Below, piece by piece: positions 26,801 through 35,573 of a stretch of DNA of 64,000 nucleotides. The notes under the pieces are model-generated. The model was not told the origin of the DNA, made no database searches, and saw only the letters and a list, made by a program, of their open reading frames with translations. Position 1 is the first letter of the stretch, and each line of letters starts with the position of its first letter. The position numbers and the translations under genes are program-made. The DNA is from Sphingobacterium humi (GTDB taxonomy: Bacteria; Bacteroidota; Bacteroidia; Sphingobacteriales; Sphingobacteriaceae). The DNA lies in assembly GCF_009768885.1 (NCBI RefSeq), contig NZ_WSQA01000008.1, positions 1 to 64,000 of the forward strand, given 5' to 3'.

Positions 26801-26813
26801 ATAGATGCTTCAT
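23808..26813 (-). CDS. SusC/RagA TonB-dependent transporter (no STN domain)
   Basis: 1001 residues: signal peptide ending LLFAQ, carboxypeptidase-like domain (STISGTVKDSQSANVIPGV), EEVVVVGYGTQRKIDLTG, plug with RGINSTNNSNPLYVVDGV, then the barrel ending FGVNLSF. No STN domain precedes the beta domain, so it should not signal to a FecR. Regulation is more likely by a cytoplasmic factor, and the LacI regulator 840 bases upstream is the nearest candidate. It is the first gene of the susC-susD-DUF4886 operon. Confidence 0.93.
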   Translation of the reverse strand: MKHLYVFLCFVFSANLLFAQSTISGTVKDSQSANVIPGVTVILKGKGASTQTDAAGRFTLTASPTDSLTFTFIGYVSRTLPVGDQTFFNISLQSSDQSLEEVVVVGYGTQRKIDLTGAIAQVKGEEIANMPNANPISSLQGKVAGLTISNSGTPGGAPTVRIRGINSTNNSNPLYVVDGVLHDNIDFISPQDIETIDVLRDPSSIAIYGLRGASGVIAVTLKKAARGRTAINFTGSVGVNKVNDRIELVDAAGFKELYDRQLVNLGKAPFDYSKYTANTDWQDLVLRSAFNSNNNLSISNSGEKSSTQFSLGHSKQEGVVRNGDYERFTARLNQEIKVSERIRVGGEIAGSYWKMKPTNASLTNALWAAPIVDVQYDERTYYAMPSFQRAQVGNPIASLNRMDGTSLQRGYRFVGSLFGEIKILDNLTWKSTVYTDLGFNNSRGYSPLATRFIYLGENGGADSFFQDDRVYTSVNQAAQEYRRFQQDHTLTWEQSFNEDHRLTGVAGFTTVYNDNTGISGTRRDTTLNVPNDPNFWYWDIINENSNPKGDYAGNGSKNSVVGLFARANYAFKNKYLVNATIRRDGSSKFAPKNRWGTFGSVGLGWVVSEEEFFKSIEKINFMKLRFAWGKIGNSNGVADNVYLPGLTNGATAIFGDNIYSSVAPAYIPDPNLHWEVVNGMDLGLELKAFNSKLSAEVNLYDRTTSDILTSLTLPSLQTSYFTNLGKITNRGIEVTLGWNNQVNDFSYGINANYSYNKNFVNSIGDKIDFKITGNEGANVTETGKSIGYFYGYKQVGIYQTLADLDKMPKFADSAPGDIAFADINGDGKIGPEDRTYLGTPFPPHNFGINLSFGYKNFDLQVEGHGVAGNKIYAQRRTRNFADLNYEANRLDAWTAPGTSNVEPILDNSRGNNYQFSSYFLEPGDFFRIRTLQLGYSFGDALLEKSIIRKARVFVSAQNLKTWSKVTGYTPEAAISSIIAGGTDNATYPLPATYTFGVNLSF

Positions 26814-27393
26814 ATGGATTTGGATTTTGATTTATAATAGGTAACCTAGATTTAATATAACTATAACAAATATTGTGATGTATATGTTTGGAACCAAATT
26901 ATTTATTTACACATTACTACATCAGGAATTAGGGTACTGCTCAATTTTTAAATTGCTATCATTTATATAGTTGATTTATAGCTATTTAAAACGCATAGTT
27001 ACCTCTCATTCTTCTGCGCTTAGTGTTGATAATACACAATATATCGAGAGAGGTAATGATGTAGTGAATTTCAATAAACTATCAGGTTGTTTTGAGTATC
27101 CTGTCAGGCTGTAGATGTTTTGAATATAGGTGAATTTGCTGCCGTTTAGGATTCAAAAAGACCTGTAAAGCAGTAAAAGACATGCGTTGTTGATTTAAGT
27201 CAAAGCTATTTGTTTTTCAAGGTATTTTAGGTTAACCGAATGTTATTTAACAAAATACTTTTATTTATTTAACCTTCATTTTAGGGCAAGCTCCATGGAA
27301 AAAGATTAATTTGAAGGCTACGATTTGTTGATAATCAATAAATAACTCTAAAGAGTGGTGCTAATTAAATAGGTGTTCATTAATACCAATGCG
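26814..27393. other. 580-base AT-rich intergenic region
   Basis: The region holds the leader and promoter of the minus-strand susC and whatever drives the small plus-strand HTH gene. Visible elements are a perfect odd palindrome TAGGTAACCTA at 26838-26848, 25 bases upstream of the susC start, and near-direct repeats TATCAGGTTGT / TGTCAGGCTGT around 27078-27115. No RNA gene, long frame or strong terminator was seen. A perfect TAnnTTTG element in susC orientation was not found. Confidence 0.5.
26838..26848. promoter_or_regulatory. Palindrome upstream of susC (possible operator)
   Basis: TAGGT-A-ACCTA is a perfect inverted repeat 25 bases in front of the susC ATG. Its position suits an operator or a 5' leader element. 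It does not closely match the palindromes in front of the lacI-type gene, so the binding protein is unknown. Confidence 0.3.
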
Positions 27394-27621
27394 ATGAAGC
27401 AAGAACTTTTACGCGTATGCCTCCTGTTAGAGAAGATTCATATTCTCATAGAAAAAGGGCTACAACAAACGATTTCTAATTCCCTAGATGCGGAAACCCT
27501 GTCTTCCAAAAGCGATTCCCCTTCCTCAGCCAAGCCTGCCTATCCGCATTTATTAGATGCGGCTGATATTCGTCGTTTATTGAATATCAGCCGCAGCACA
27601 TATTATCGCATGGTAAAATAG
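27394..27621 (+). pseudogene. Truncated excisionase/MerR-like helix-turn-helix gene
   Basis: From ATG 27394 (a GTG lies at 27373) the frame gives 75 residues. It ends in LLDAADIRRLLNISRSTYYRMVK and then a TAG. Bacteroidota HTH_17-type proteins normally continue after STYYR with a wing of about 20 residues (roughly x-G-x-L-x-P-x-K...N-G). Reading through the TAG in the same frame gives GSERLEKRLN and another stop, which resembles a decayed version of that wing. The recognition helix survives but the wing is lost, so this is probably a broken or decaying regulator. It is possible, though less likely, that the short protein is functional. Confidence 0.55.
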
Positions 27622-27650
27622 GGGAGTGAAAGGTTGGAAAAAAGATTGAA

Positions 27651-28658
27651 TTAAGCCGAATCTCTATTGATGAGTTTGCAAGGAATAATTACCGAGCGGG
27701 GTTCATAATCTTTATTTTTGATATGTTTTATTAAAAGCTGGCAACTTTGCTGGCCAATTTCGAAGGCGGGTTCTTCCACCGTAGTCAGGTTGGGTTCTAC
27801 AATGGTAGAGATCGGGTCATTCGTAAAGCCAATAACACCTATTTCTTCACCAACTTTTATCCCCGCTTTCTTTAAGGCTAAAATGGCACCAATGGCTTTA
27901 CGGTCATTTACCGCAAAAATAGCATCTACTTTTTCGCCACTCGCCAATAGTGCTTCTACATCATCAAAGCCATGTTGCTGGGTAAATCCTGAATAAATAA
28001 TGAGGTCTTCTTGAATGGGGATACGGGCTCGTTGAAGGGCAGTTAGATAGCCCCGAAGGCGTTCTTTACTGAAGTTCATATTTTCCGGACCGGCAATATG
28101 AGCAATATGTTGATAGCCTTTTTCAATAAGATGATTTGTTGCTATAAAAGCGCCTTCAAAATCGCTCTGCATCACCTTAGATGCTGCGATATCTTTAGGT
28201 ACGCGGTCGAAAAAGACAATGGGAAAATCATCTTTTAATAAGGTTTCAAACTGCTCTACAACAGAAGAGTTTGCGGAAATGGAAATTAATAAACCATCTA
28301 AACTCGTGGTATCCAGGTTTTCAATCAGATTGCGCTCGCGTTCCATTTCATCGTTAGTAACAAAAAGGATGATGTTGTAACCGAGTTCAAAGGCAGCTTC
28401 CTGTATACCTGATATCACAGTGCTGAAATAGTAATTGGTGATAAATGGAATGATGACTCCGATGTTTTTGGTACTCCCTGAGGCTAAGGCGGACGCATTT
28501 TTATTGGGTTTGAAATTGAGTTCGCGGGCAAGGGCTAATACCTTTTCTTTAGTTTCAGGATTAATATCATGGGCATCGCGGAGGGCTCTGGAAACAGTTG
28601 ACACAGATATGCCGAGCATTTCGGCTATATTCTTAATCCCAAATCCTTTCTTGATCAT
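27651..28658 (-). CDS. LacI-family transcriptional regulator
   Basis: 335 residues. The N-terminal LacI HTH (KNIAEMLGISVSTVSRALRD) spans about 9-28, followed by the hinge KPNKNASALASG. The periplasmic-binding-like sensor includes NIGVIIPFITNYYFS, DGLLISISANSS, PIVFFDRVPK, DAIFAVNDRKAIGAI and GVIGFTNDPIS, the complete series of CcpA/LacI landmarks. It probably senses a sugar derived from the adjacent susC-susD-DUF4886 substrate, though that link is by neighbourhood only. Inverted repeats upstream (28684-28698, 28708-28720) suggest autoregulation. Confidence 0.9.
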   Translation of the reverse strand: MIKKGFGIKNIAEMLGISVSTVSRALRDAHDINPETKEKVLALARELNFKPNKNASALASGSTKNIGVIIPFITNYYFSTVISGIQEAAFELGYNIILFVTNDEMERERNLIENLDTTSLDGLLISISANSSVVEQFETLLKDDFPIVFFDRVPKDIAASKVMQSDFEGAFIATNHLIEKGYQHIAHIAGPENMNFSKERLRGYLTALQRARIPIQEDLIIYSGFTQQHGFDDVEALLASGEKVDAIFAVNDRKAIGAILALKKAGIKVGEEIGVIGFTNDPISTIVEPNLTTVEEPAFEIGQQSCQLLIKHIKNKDYEPRSVIIPCKLINRDSA

Positions 28659-28683
28659 AATTCACGTATTGGTACGGACGTAA

Positions 28684-28720
28684 ATTACGGAACGTAATCG
28701 GAGTTTACAATACGTAATTG
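28684..28720. promoter_or_regulatory. Inverted repeats upstream of lacI-type gene (candidate operators)
   Basis: ATTAC-GGAAC-GTAAT at 28684-28698 and CAATACGTAATTG at 28708-28720 both carry ACGTAAT-type half-sites. A further ACGTAAATTA lies at about 28678-28687. They sit 26-62 bases upstream of the regulator's start, in the position of an autoregulatory operator. LacI-family operators usually have a central CG, and the second repeat has one (TACGTA). Confidence 0.4.
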
Positions 28721-28838
28721 GAAATTAGGAGAGCTGTGGGGGGAGCTGATATCGAATTAAGAATTGACTGATAAGCAGGAAAGGATTTGATATTTTAGGA
28801 AAGATTTTATTAATTCGCTTTTTTAAGAAACCTTTAAA

Positions 28839-29438
28839 TTGAACGAATCCTCCCATATCGAAGAGCGAAATTACCTGAACCGATTAAAAAACGGGGAAGT
28901 AGATGCATTTGATTATTTATATCATCGATATAAATATCAGCTAGCGGGTAACCTTTTTAATTTACTTAAATCTACCGACCTGGTTGAAGAGATGCTGCAG
29001 GAATTGTTTGTTCGTGTTTGGGAAAAGAGGCACCTGATAGATCCTGAAAAATCATTTAAATCTTATGTATACCGGATAGGGACAAATTTAGTAAATGATT
29101 ATTTTCGTCGTTTAGCCAAGGATAGAGAGCTGATGCAAGTGGTATGGGATAATATTGCGCAGGTAGAATATCCGGAAGCTTTAAAACTGCAGTTACTGAA
29201 AGATAAGGAGTTGATGCGAACGATAGAAGCGCTGCCAGCACAACGGAAATTAGTTTTTACGCTTTGTAAATTAGAAGGGAAATCTTATGCGGAGGTTAGT
29301 CGTTTGTTACAGATTTCTGAAAGTGCCGTAAATGATCATATTAGTCGAGCTCATCGATTTATTTTCCAACATTACGATCGCTCCATCACTCTGATGGTCT
29401 TGATTTTTTCTTCCATCCTCATAAATAAAATCCCTTAA
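28839..29438 (+). CDS. ECF RNA polymerase sigma-70 factor, second cascade
   Basis: 199 residues with ECF region 2 (DAFDYLYHRYKYQLAGNLF, LVEEMLQELFVRVWEKRH, RIGTNLVNDYFRR) and region 4 (IEALPAQRKLVFTLCKLEGK, then SYAEVSRLLQISESAVNDHI). The only plausible start is a TTG at 28839; an in-frame stop precedes it and no ATG falls before region 2. The C-terminal tail SITLMVLIFSSILI is hydrophobic, a feature seen in many Bacteroidota sigma factors of this class that may tether them to the membrane. A FecR gene follows 98 bases downstream. Confidence 0.88.
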   Translation: MNESSHIEERNYLNRLKNGEVDAFDYLYHRYKYQLAGNLFNLLKSTDLVEEMLQELFVRVWEKRHLIDPEKSFKSYVYRIGTNLVNDYFRRLAKDRELMQVVWDNIAQVEYPEALKLQLLKDKELMRTIEALPAQRKLVFTLCKLEGKSYAEVSRLLQISESAVNDHISRAHRFIFQHYDRSITLMVLIFSSILINKIP

Positions 29439-29536
29439 ATCAATTTGTTACAGTTGTTTTTTAAAAAAAAGTAAAAAAAATGAAAACCAGAGCTGCTGGT
29501 TTTTCATGTTGCTCCGTATTAGCTAAAAAATAACCA

Positions 29537-30685
29537 GTGATAAATAAGCCCGAATTAGAAATCTTATTACAGAAATACATCAACAATAGTATTAACCATG
29601 ATGAATATCAGTTGTTGTTGACCTATTTTTCCGATCCTGATCAATCGACTTTGCTCGATTCTTTAATTATGCAACAATTGGATAATGAAAAATTTTCACA
29701 TCCTGAAGAAATTGAGGCGCTAGTATTAAGGGTTGATGAAAAGATAAAAGCACGTATTCCTTCTCCTGTCGCTAAGCTTAGTTTGTTAAAACGTTTTTAT
29801 CCTTATGTAGCTGCAGCCGCTGTATTAATATGTTGCTTCTCGGCCTATTTTTATTTTGGAAACAAGCAATCCGTAAACCCAACAGAAATTGCTTTTTATG
29901 ATGTTGCTGCTGGAGGCAATAAAGCTACCTTACGGTTAAGTGCTGGTCAGGAAATCATCCTTGATGAAAAACAATCTCAATTATGTAGTAAAGAAGAAGG
30001 ATTGACTTATGAAAATGGAGAGTCAGTTTTCCAAACAGGAAGTGAAGTACAATTTTATACGTTAGAAACACCTCGAAAGGGGCAGTATCAGGCCGTTTTA
30101 CCAGATGGAAGCCGTGTTTGGCTGAATGCTGAATCATCCATTCATTTTCCTTCCCAGTTTACTGGTGACAGTCGTACTGTCCGAATTGAAGGCGAAGTAT
30201 ACTTTGAAGTCGCGAGGGATAAGCATAAAAAATTTATTGTGGAACTCTCCAATGGAAATCGCATTGAGGTTCTAGGAACTCATTTTAATGTCAATGCATA
30301 TGAAAATTCTATGGCTACCAAAACGAGTCTCCTGGAAGGATCTGTTAAATTTCTGAACAACAAGAATAAATCGGTTATACTAAAACCAGGTGAACAGGCC
30401 ATTCAACCTATCAATGCCGCTGTTATTACTATTAAAAAAGCAGATGTTATGGCCGTTGTTTCCTGGAAGGACAACAAGTTTAATTTTGAAGGCATGCCTT
30501 TTCCTGAAATCATGAGTCAATTAGAACGCTGGTATGATATTCAGGTTGTGTATGCCAGCGCAATTCCGAGGTTGGAATTCTATGGTGAATTAAATCGTTC
30601 AAATTCCTTGCAATATATAATGAAGGCATTTGCAGATTCTGGGGTAAAAATGGAATTAAAAGGAAGAATCCTGTTAGTTCACTAA
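29537..30685 (+). CDS. FecR-family anti-sigma regulator, second cascade
   Basis: 382 residues from a GTG at 29537. Membrane span at about 94-116 (FYPYVAAAAVLICCFSAYFYFG is the hydrophobic core). FecR domain: LETPRKGQYQAVLPDGSRVW, then EGEVYFEVARDKHKKF and EVLGTHFNVNAYEN. DUF4974 end: MPFPEIMSQLERWYDIQVVYAS. It is followed 59 bases later by a susC with an STN domain, so a substrate signal would pass from SusC to FecR to the sigma factor. Confidence 0.9.
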   Translation: MINKPELEILLQKYINNSINHDEYQLLLTYFSDPDQSTLLDSLIMQQLDNEKFSHPEEIEALVLRVDEKIKARIPSPVAKLSLLKRFYPYVAAAAVLICCFSAYFYFGNKQSVNPTEIAFYDVAAGGNKATLRLSAGQEIILDEKQSQLCSKEEGLTYENGESVFQTGSEVQFYTLETPRKGQYQAVLPDGSRVWLNAESSIHFPSQFTGDSRTVRIEGEVYFEVARDKHKKFIVELSNGNRIEVLGTHFNVNAYENSMATKTSLLEGSVKFLNNKNKSVILKPGEQAIQPINAAVITIKKADVMAVVSWKDNKFNFEGMPFPEIMSQLERWYDIQVVYASAIPRLEFYGELNRSNSLQYIMKAFADSGVKMELKGRILLVH

Positions 30686-30744
30686 TCTGCATTCCTAATT
30701 AGAAAAGAAACCAATCATTAATTAAAAACAAATTATTATTAACT

Positions 30745-33700
30745 ATGAAAGAAGTAGCTTCGTTTTTACGATTAGCTCCGATTAAGTCGTGCCTTACCTG
30801 CCTATTTAGGAAGGGTAAGATGGCCTATTTCGTGCTCTTGTGCTTTTCTTTGGTCTCCATGGCCTATGGACAAGTTCTCCAGATAAAGCATGATAATATG
30901 ACTTTACGGGAGTTATTTAGCTTATTGAAAGAGCAATCCGGTTATTCGTTTTTTATTCGAAAGGATATTATGGATAATGCGAATCCGGTCCATTTTGATG
31001 GTCGAAAAATGACCATTGAACAAGTGTTAGATCATGCCTTACGGAAACAAGGTATTCAATATAAAATTGAAGGAAAAGAGGTAATACTTTCTAAATTACC
31101 AAGTCAGGGAAGTGTAGTGCGTGTGGGTAGCAGCAATGGGGCTGCTTCGGTTCAGCAACAAGAAATTTTGCATGGATTTGTGCTTGACGATCAAGGGAAA
31201 CCTATTTCCAATGCGACAATAACTTCCAAAAATTCTGGGATTAAAACAGCCAGTAACCAGCAAGGTAAGTTCATGATTCGGGTTGAATTGCCCGATCAGC
31301 TTCTCATTTCGATGATAGGTTTTGAATCGAAAACAATGGCTGTAAACAGTTTGTCTGCGACACAAATTGTGTTGCATTCAAAAGCTGTGCAAATGGAAGA
31401 TGTTGTTGTAAATGGAATTTTTAGCAGGCCCAAAGAAAATTTTACAGGTTCTGCAATAAGTATGAAAGGGGAGGATCTTAAAAAAATCAATCCTACAAAT
31501 ATTTTTAAGGCTATTTCAGCGGTTGAACCTTCCTTTCAAATTGTTGCCAATAACCTAAATGGTGGAAATATCAATCATGTTCCTGAAATTCAACTTCGAG
31601 GACAGAATAGTTTTCCAAATTTAAGTGGAGAAATTTCGCAACGCCCAAATCAACCCTTATTTATATTGGATGGTTTTGAAGTCGGCATCGAACGGATTAT
31701 GGATCTGGATATTAACTTAATTGCGGATATCACCATTTTAAAGGATGCTTCTGCTACTTCTGTGTATGGATCCAGAGCTGCAAATGGCGTTATGATTGTG
31801 ACAACCTTGGCTCCAGAAAAAGGTAAACTCAGACTTGTGGTGAACAATGACTTCGGTATAAATACGCCTGATTTAAGTGTTTATAACTTATTAAATGCGC
31901 AGGAGAAATTGGATTTTGAACAACAAGCTTTATTATATACCGATGAAAGTCCCATTCGAAGAATTCAAAAGGATCAAATTTATAACCTTCGATTGAAGGC
32001 TGCTGAAGGAGGGATCAATACCAATTGGCTACAAATTCCGGTTCAGAACGGAATAAATAACCGTACGACGCTCTACCTTTCTGGTGGGGATGATGTAATT
32101 CGCTATGGCGTGCAAGCCACTGCTGGATTTCAAAATGGCGTGATGAAAAATCAGGATAGAACAAATTATTCCGGCCAGTTTGATTTATCCTATCGTACTA
32201 ACAAGTTGTTGTTTAGTAACTCGATACGTATTTATCAAACTAAATCCAATGAATCTAATTATGGAAGCTTCAATAGTTATGTGCAAATGAATCCTTATTG
32301 GTCTCCATATGATAATGATGGAAAAATTAAATTTTATTTGGAGGACATCAGCTTTGAAGATGGTTATTCCAGTAGAATAACAAATCCATTATTTAATTCC
32401 TCGTTGAACACGATCGACCAACAAGGTTTGTTTGGCTTTCAAAACAATTTTCAAATGCGTTATAACGCCATGGATGGTTTGTTCTTTGAAACTCAGTTTA
32501 GTATAGGGAAAGAAATGGGAAAAGCTGATCAATTTTTACCCGCCCAACATACATCCTTCGGTCAAGTTGCAGATCCAAAATTAAAAGGGTCTTACAACAA
32601 AATGAATAGTGAATTGCTTAATTATGAGTTTAATGTATTAGGAAACTATAATAAACGGTTTGGTAAAAGTTTATTACTTGGTACCGTAGGTGTAAATTTA
32701 GCCAGTCGGACTTATGATTCTTATCGGGTAAAGGCCGTAGGTTTTGGCTATGATAAGCTAGATCATTTATTATATGCAACCCAATACGAGCCGAATGCAA
32801 AGCCTTTAGGGGATGAGAGTATTGTGAATCGCTTAGGTTTATTATTTAATGGTAACTATAGCTATGCCAACCGGTATCTTTTTGATGTTTCAATCCGACG
32901 GGATGGTTCTTCGCAATATGGTACTAACGAAAGATATGGTACTTTCTGGTCCTTAGGAGCGGGCTGGAATTTGCATCATGAAGCCTTTATGCAGGATTTG
33001 ACAGCTGTAAATCGGTTGAAGTTAAGAAGTAGCTACGGAAGTACCGGATCTTTAAATATTCCGGCCTATTCTTCTCAAACCAGGTATTCTTTTTTGGGCC
33101 AATATATTTATGATGGTGAACTAGGCTCCGTTTTGCAAAATATCGGTAACCCGAATTTAGGATGGCAGGAAAAAAGGGAATGGAATATTGGTTTGGATGC
33201 TTCCTTTTTAAATGAGCGTTTAGAGCTGCGTTTCGATCATTATCGTGGATTAACCAATAACACCATTATTCCGGTTTCTTTAGCACCTTCCGTAGGTTTA
33301 TCCTCTTATTTTGAAAATTTAGGAAAGATCAGAAATGAAGGCTACGAACTGTATGGACGTTTTAAAGCATTTGAGAATAAAGAACAAGGCATCCTGTGGA
33401 GCATCTTTGCTAATGCTGCACATAATAAAAATACCTTAGTTGAGATTTCAAACTCCTTGAAAATCAGTAATGATAAACTCAATGCAAGTTCAGAAGCTAA
33501 TAAAAAACAAACGGTTCCTAATATTCAGTTTCAAGAAGGACAATCGATGAACACCATTTATGTGGTTAAATCATTAGGAATTGATCCAGCGACAGGACGT
33601 GAAATTTACCTAGATCTTGCTGGTAATCCTGTTGCCAATTGGTCTTCAACCAATAAAATAGCTTATGGAAATACTGATCCAATTTTACGAGGAACTATCG

Positions 33701-34140
33701 GGACGAACTTTCTATACAAAGGCTTTGACTTAAATATTTTATTGGAGTATCGCTTTGGTGGTCAATTGTATAATGAAACCTTAGCAGATCGTGTGGAAAA
33801 TGCTTCCGTTCTTAATAACGTAGATAGAAGAGCGTATGACTTTGGTTGGAAACAACCTGGAGACCAAAGTATCTATAAGTTTATTAGTATTTATAATACG
33901 AATTCGCCAACACGTGCTACCTCTCGCTTTGTGCAAGATGATAATACATTAAGTCTCATGAGCTTATCACTTGGTTATACGTTAGTGAAACAGCCATTTA
34001 TTAAAAAAATGGGATTCAATAGTTTAAAATTAATGGGTTCTACTAATGATTTATTCCGTTTCAGTAGCATTGAAATTGAAAGAGGAATTAATAATCCATT
34101 TTACCGCAATTATACATTATCCTTAAGAGCTAGCTTTTAA
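30745..34140 (+). CDS. SusC/RagA TonB-dependent transporter with STN domain, second cascade
   Basis: 1131 residues: signal sequence ending SMAYGQ at about 43, STN domain at about 46-118 (MTLRELFSLLKEQSGYSFFI), beta domain (LHGFVLDDQGKPISNATI), a short plug entry (VVVNGIFSRPKENFTGSA in place of the usual VGYGTQ motif), then plug and barrel ending TLSLRASF. The leader before the ATG (aaccaatcattaa and onward) resembles the repeat at 191-257. It works with the SusD 4 bases downstream and signals via the FecR upstream. The cargo is unknown. Confidence 0.93.
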   Translation: MKEVASFLRLAPIKSCLTCLFRKGKMAYFVLLCFSLVSMAYGQVLQIKHDNMTLRELFSLLKEQSGYSFFIRKDIMDNANPVHFDGRKMTIEQVLDHALRKQGIQYKIEGKEVILSKLPSQGSVVRVGSSNGAASVQQQEILHGFVLDDQGKPISNATITSKNSGIKTASNQQGKFMIRVELPDQLLISMIGFESKTMAVNSLSATQIVLHSKAVQMEDVVVNGIFSRPKENFTGSAISMKGEDLKKINPTNIFKAISAVEPSFQIVANNLNGGNINHVPEIQLRGQNSFPNLSGEISQRPNQPLFILDGFEVGIERIMDLDINLIADITILKDASATSVYGSRAANGVMIVTTLAPEKGKLRLVVNNDFGINTPDLSVYNLLNAQEKLDFEQQALLYTDESPIRRIQKDQIYNLRLKAAEGGINTNWLQIPVQNGINNRTTLYLSGGDDVIRYGVQATAGFQNGVMKNQDRTNYSGQFDLSYRTNKLLFSNSIRIYQTKSNESNYGSFNSYVQMNPYWSPYDNDGKIKFYLEDISFEDGYSSRITNPLFNSSLNTIDQQGLFGFQNNFQMRYNAMDGLFFETQFSIGKEMGKADQFLPAQHTSFGQVADPKLKGSYNKMNSELLNYEFNVLGNYNKRFGKSLLLGTVGVNLASRTYDSYRVKAVGFGYDKLDHLLYATQYEPNAKPLGDESIVNRLGLLFNGNYSYANRYLFDVSIRRDGSSQYGTNERYGTFWSLGAGWNLHHEAFMQDLTAVNRLKLRSSYGSTGSLNIPAYSSQTRYSFLGQYIYDGELGSVLQNIGNPNLGWQEKREWNIGLDASFLNERLELRFDHYRGLTNNTIIPVSLAPSVGLSSYFENLGKIRNEGYELYGRFKAFENKEQGILWSIFANAAHNKNTLVEISNSLKISNDKLNASSEANKKQTVPNIQFQEGQSMNTIYVVKSLGIDPATGREIYLDLAGNPVANWSSTNKIAYGNTDPILRGTIGTNFLYKGFDLNILLEYRFGGQLYNETLADRVENASVLNNVDRRAYDFGWKQPGDQSIYKFISIYNTNSPTRATSRFVQDDNTLSLMSLSLGYTLVKQPFIKKMGFNSLKLMGSTNDLFRFSSIEIERGINNPFYRNYTLSLRASF

Positions 34141-34144
34141 TCTT

Positions 34145-35569
34145 ATGAAAATGAAATTTATAACTATAGCACTTTGCTGCATTCCTTTACTGCTCCTAAG
34201 CAGTTGTTCTAAATTTTTGGAAGTAGAACCAAAATCAAGTGTTTCCGACCAAAAGTTATACGCTGATGAAGTCGGTTTTAAACAAGGCCTTACCGGTATT
34301 TACGTTAGTATGGCAAGCCAACAATTATATGGCGATAACTTGACGATGGGCGTTGTGTCTGCTATGGCACAAAACTATAACTTAACTTCAATCAACACAC
34401 TTTACAATAGCAGTAATTTCTTATATGCCAATAATGCTTATACCCGTGATATTTGGAATAAAGGTTATTTTACAATTGCAACGATCAATAATATGTTGAG
34501 CTATATCGATGCTAAGAAGTCCGTATTTACAGGAGATAATTATGCTTTAATTAAAGGTGAGGCTTTGGGCTTAAGAGCATACCTGCACTTTGATTTGTTA
34601 CGGTTATTTGGTAGTCAAGATATAAATGCATCAGGAAAAGCTATCCCTTATCGTTTAAACTTTAATACCGTTTCTGAACCAGCATTAACGATTCAAGAAA
34701 ACTGTGAATTAATTCTCAAAGATTTGGATGATGCTGTAACCTTATTGAAGAATGATCCCATCATGGAAGGCAATGTCTCCAGAAAATATAGAATGAACCA
34801 TTATGCTGTTTTGGCAACTAAAGCACGTGTTCTTCAATATTTGGGTAAATCGTTAGAAGCAAAACAACTTGCGGAAGAAATCATCAAATCCGGTATTTTC
34901 ACCTTTGTAAAACCTGCTGCCATTACGACAACGGATGTTAAAATTAAAGATCGATTATTTTCAGATGAATTGATTTTTGCTATCCGGGTATTTGATATGG
35001 AACGATGGGTGAAAACAGGTGTTGGGGTTGGTAAGGTATATTTTTATGAATCTTCTTTGCCTAGTAATCGATTATTCCGAAGCATAGCAAACTATAGAAC
35101 CTTATTTGAAAGCACAGTTGCTGTTGAAACGAAGGATTATCGTTTTAAAAATTTGATTGAAATTGATGGAGCTACCTATTTTACCTCTAAATATTGGCAA
35201 ACTTGGGCCGGTGCTACGGGAACGAATCGTTTGGATCAAACGGTGCCCTTATTTCGCATGTCTGAATTGTACTACATGATGGCCGAAGGTGCTACTACGA
35301 TCGAGGAAAGTCTAGCGCATTTGAATACTGTTCGTAGAAATAGAGGCCTTATAAACGATTTAAGCACTCAAAAAATTAATACTAAGGAACTCTTGAGAGC
35401 AGAGATTACCAAAGAATATCTGAAGGAATTTTATGCAGAAGGGCAAACGTTTTATTATTACAAAAGAATCGGTGCCACAAACATGTTGTTCAAGTCTGCC
35501 CAAATAACTCCACAGAATTATCAAGTAACAATTCCGGATGCTGAATTAGAATTTAATCCAAGCTATTAA
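34145..35569 (+). CDS. SusD/RagB-family surface lipoprotein, second cascade
   Basis: 474 residues with a lipoprotein signal (IPLLLLSSC) followed by SKFLEVEPKS. SusD features include EALGLRAYLHFDLLRLFGS near 140 and FRMSELYYMMAEGATTIEESLAHLN near 385, although the C-terminal VRW.. signature is replaced by KEFYAEGQTFYYYKRIG. That variant is common in SusD proteins linked to DUF4843/TlpA neighbours rather than to glycoside hydrolases. Confidence 0.9.
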   Translation: MKMKFITIALCCIPLLLLSSCSKFLEVEPKSSVSDQKLYADEVGFKQGLTGIYVSMASQQLYGDNLTMGVVSAMAQNYNLTSINTLYNSSNFLYANNAYTRDIWNKGYFTIATINNMLSYIDAKKSVFTGDNYALIKGEALGLRAYLHFDLLRLFGSQDINASGKAIPYRLNFNTVSEPALTIQENCELILKDLDDAVTLLKNDPIMEGNVSRKYRMNHYAVLATKARVLQYLGKSLEAKQLAEEIIKSGIFTFVKPAAITTTDVKIKDRLFSDELIFAIRVFDMERWVKTGVGVGKVYFYESSLPSNRLFRSIANYRTLFESTVAVETKDYRFKNLIEIDGATYFTSKYWQTWAGATGTNRLDQTVPLFRMSELYYMMAEGATTIEESLAHLNTVRRNRGLINDLSTQKINTKELLRAEITKEYLKEFYAEGQTFYYYKRIGATNMLFKSAQITPQNYQVTIPDAELEFNPSY

Positions 35570-35573
35570 ACCC

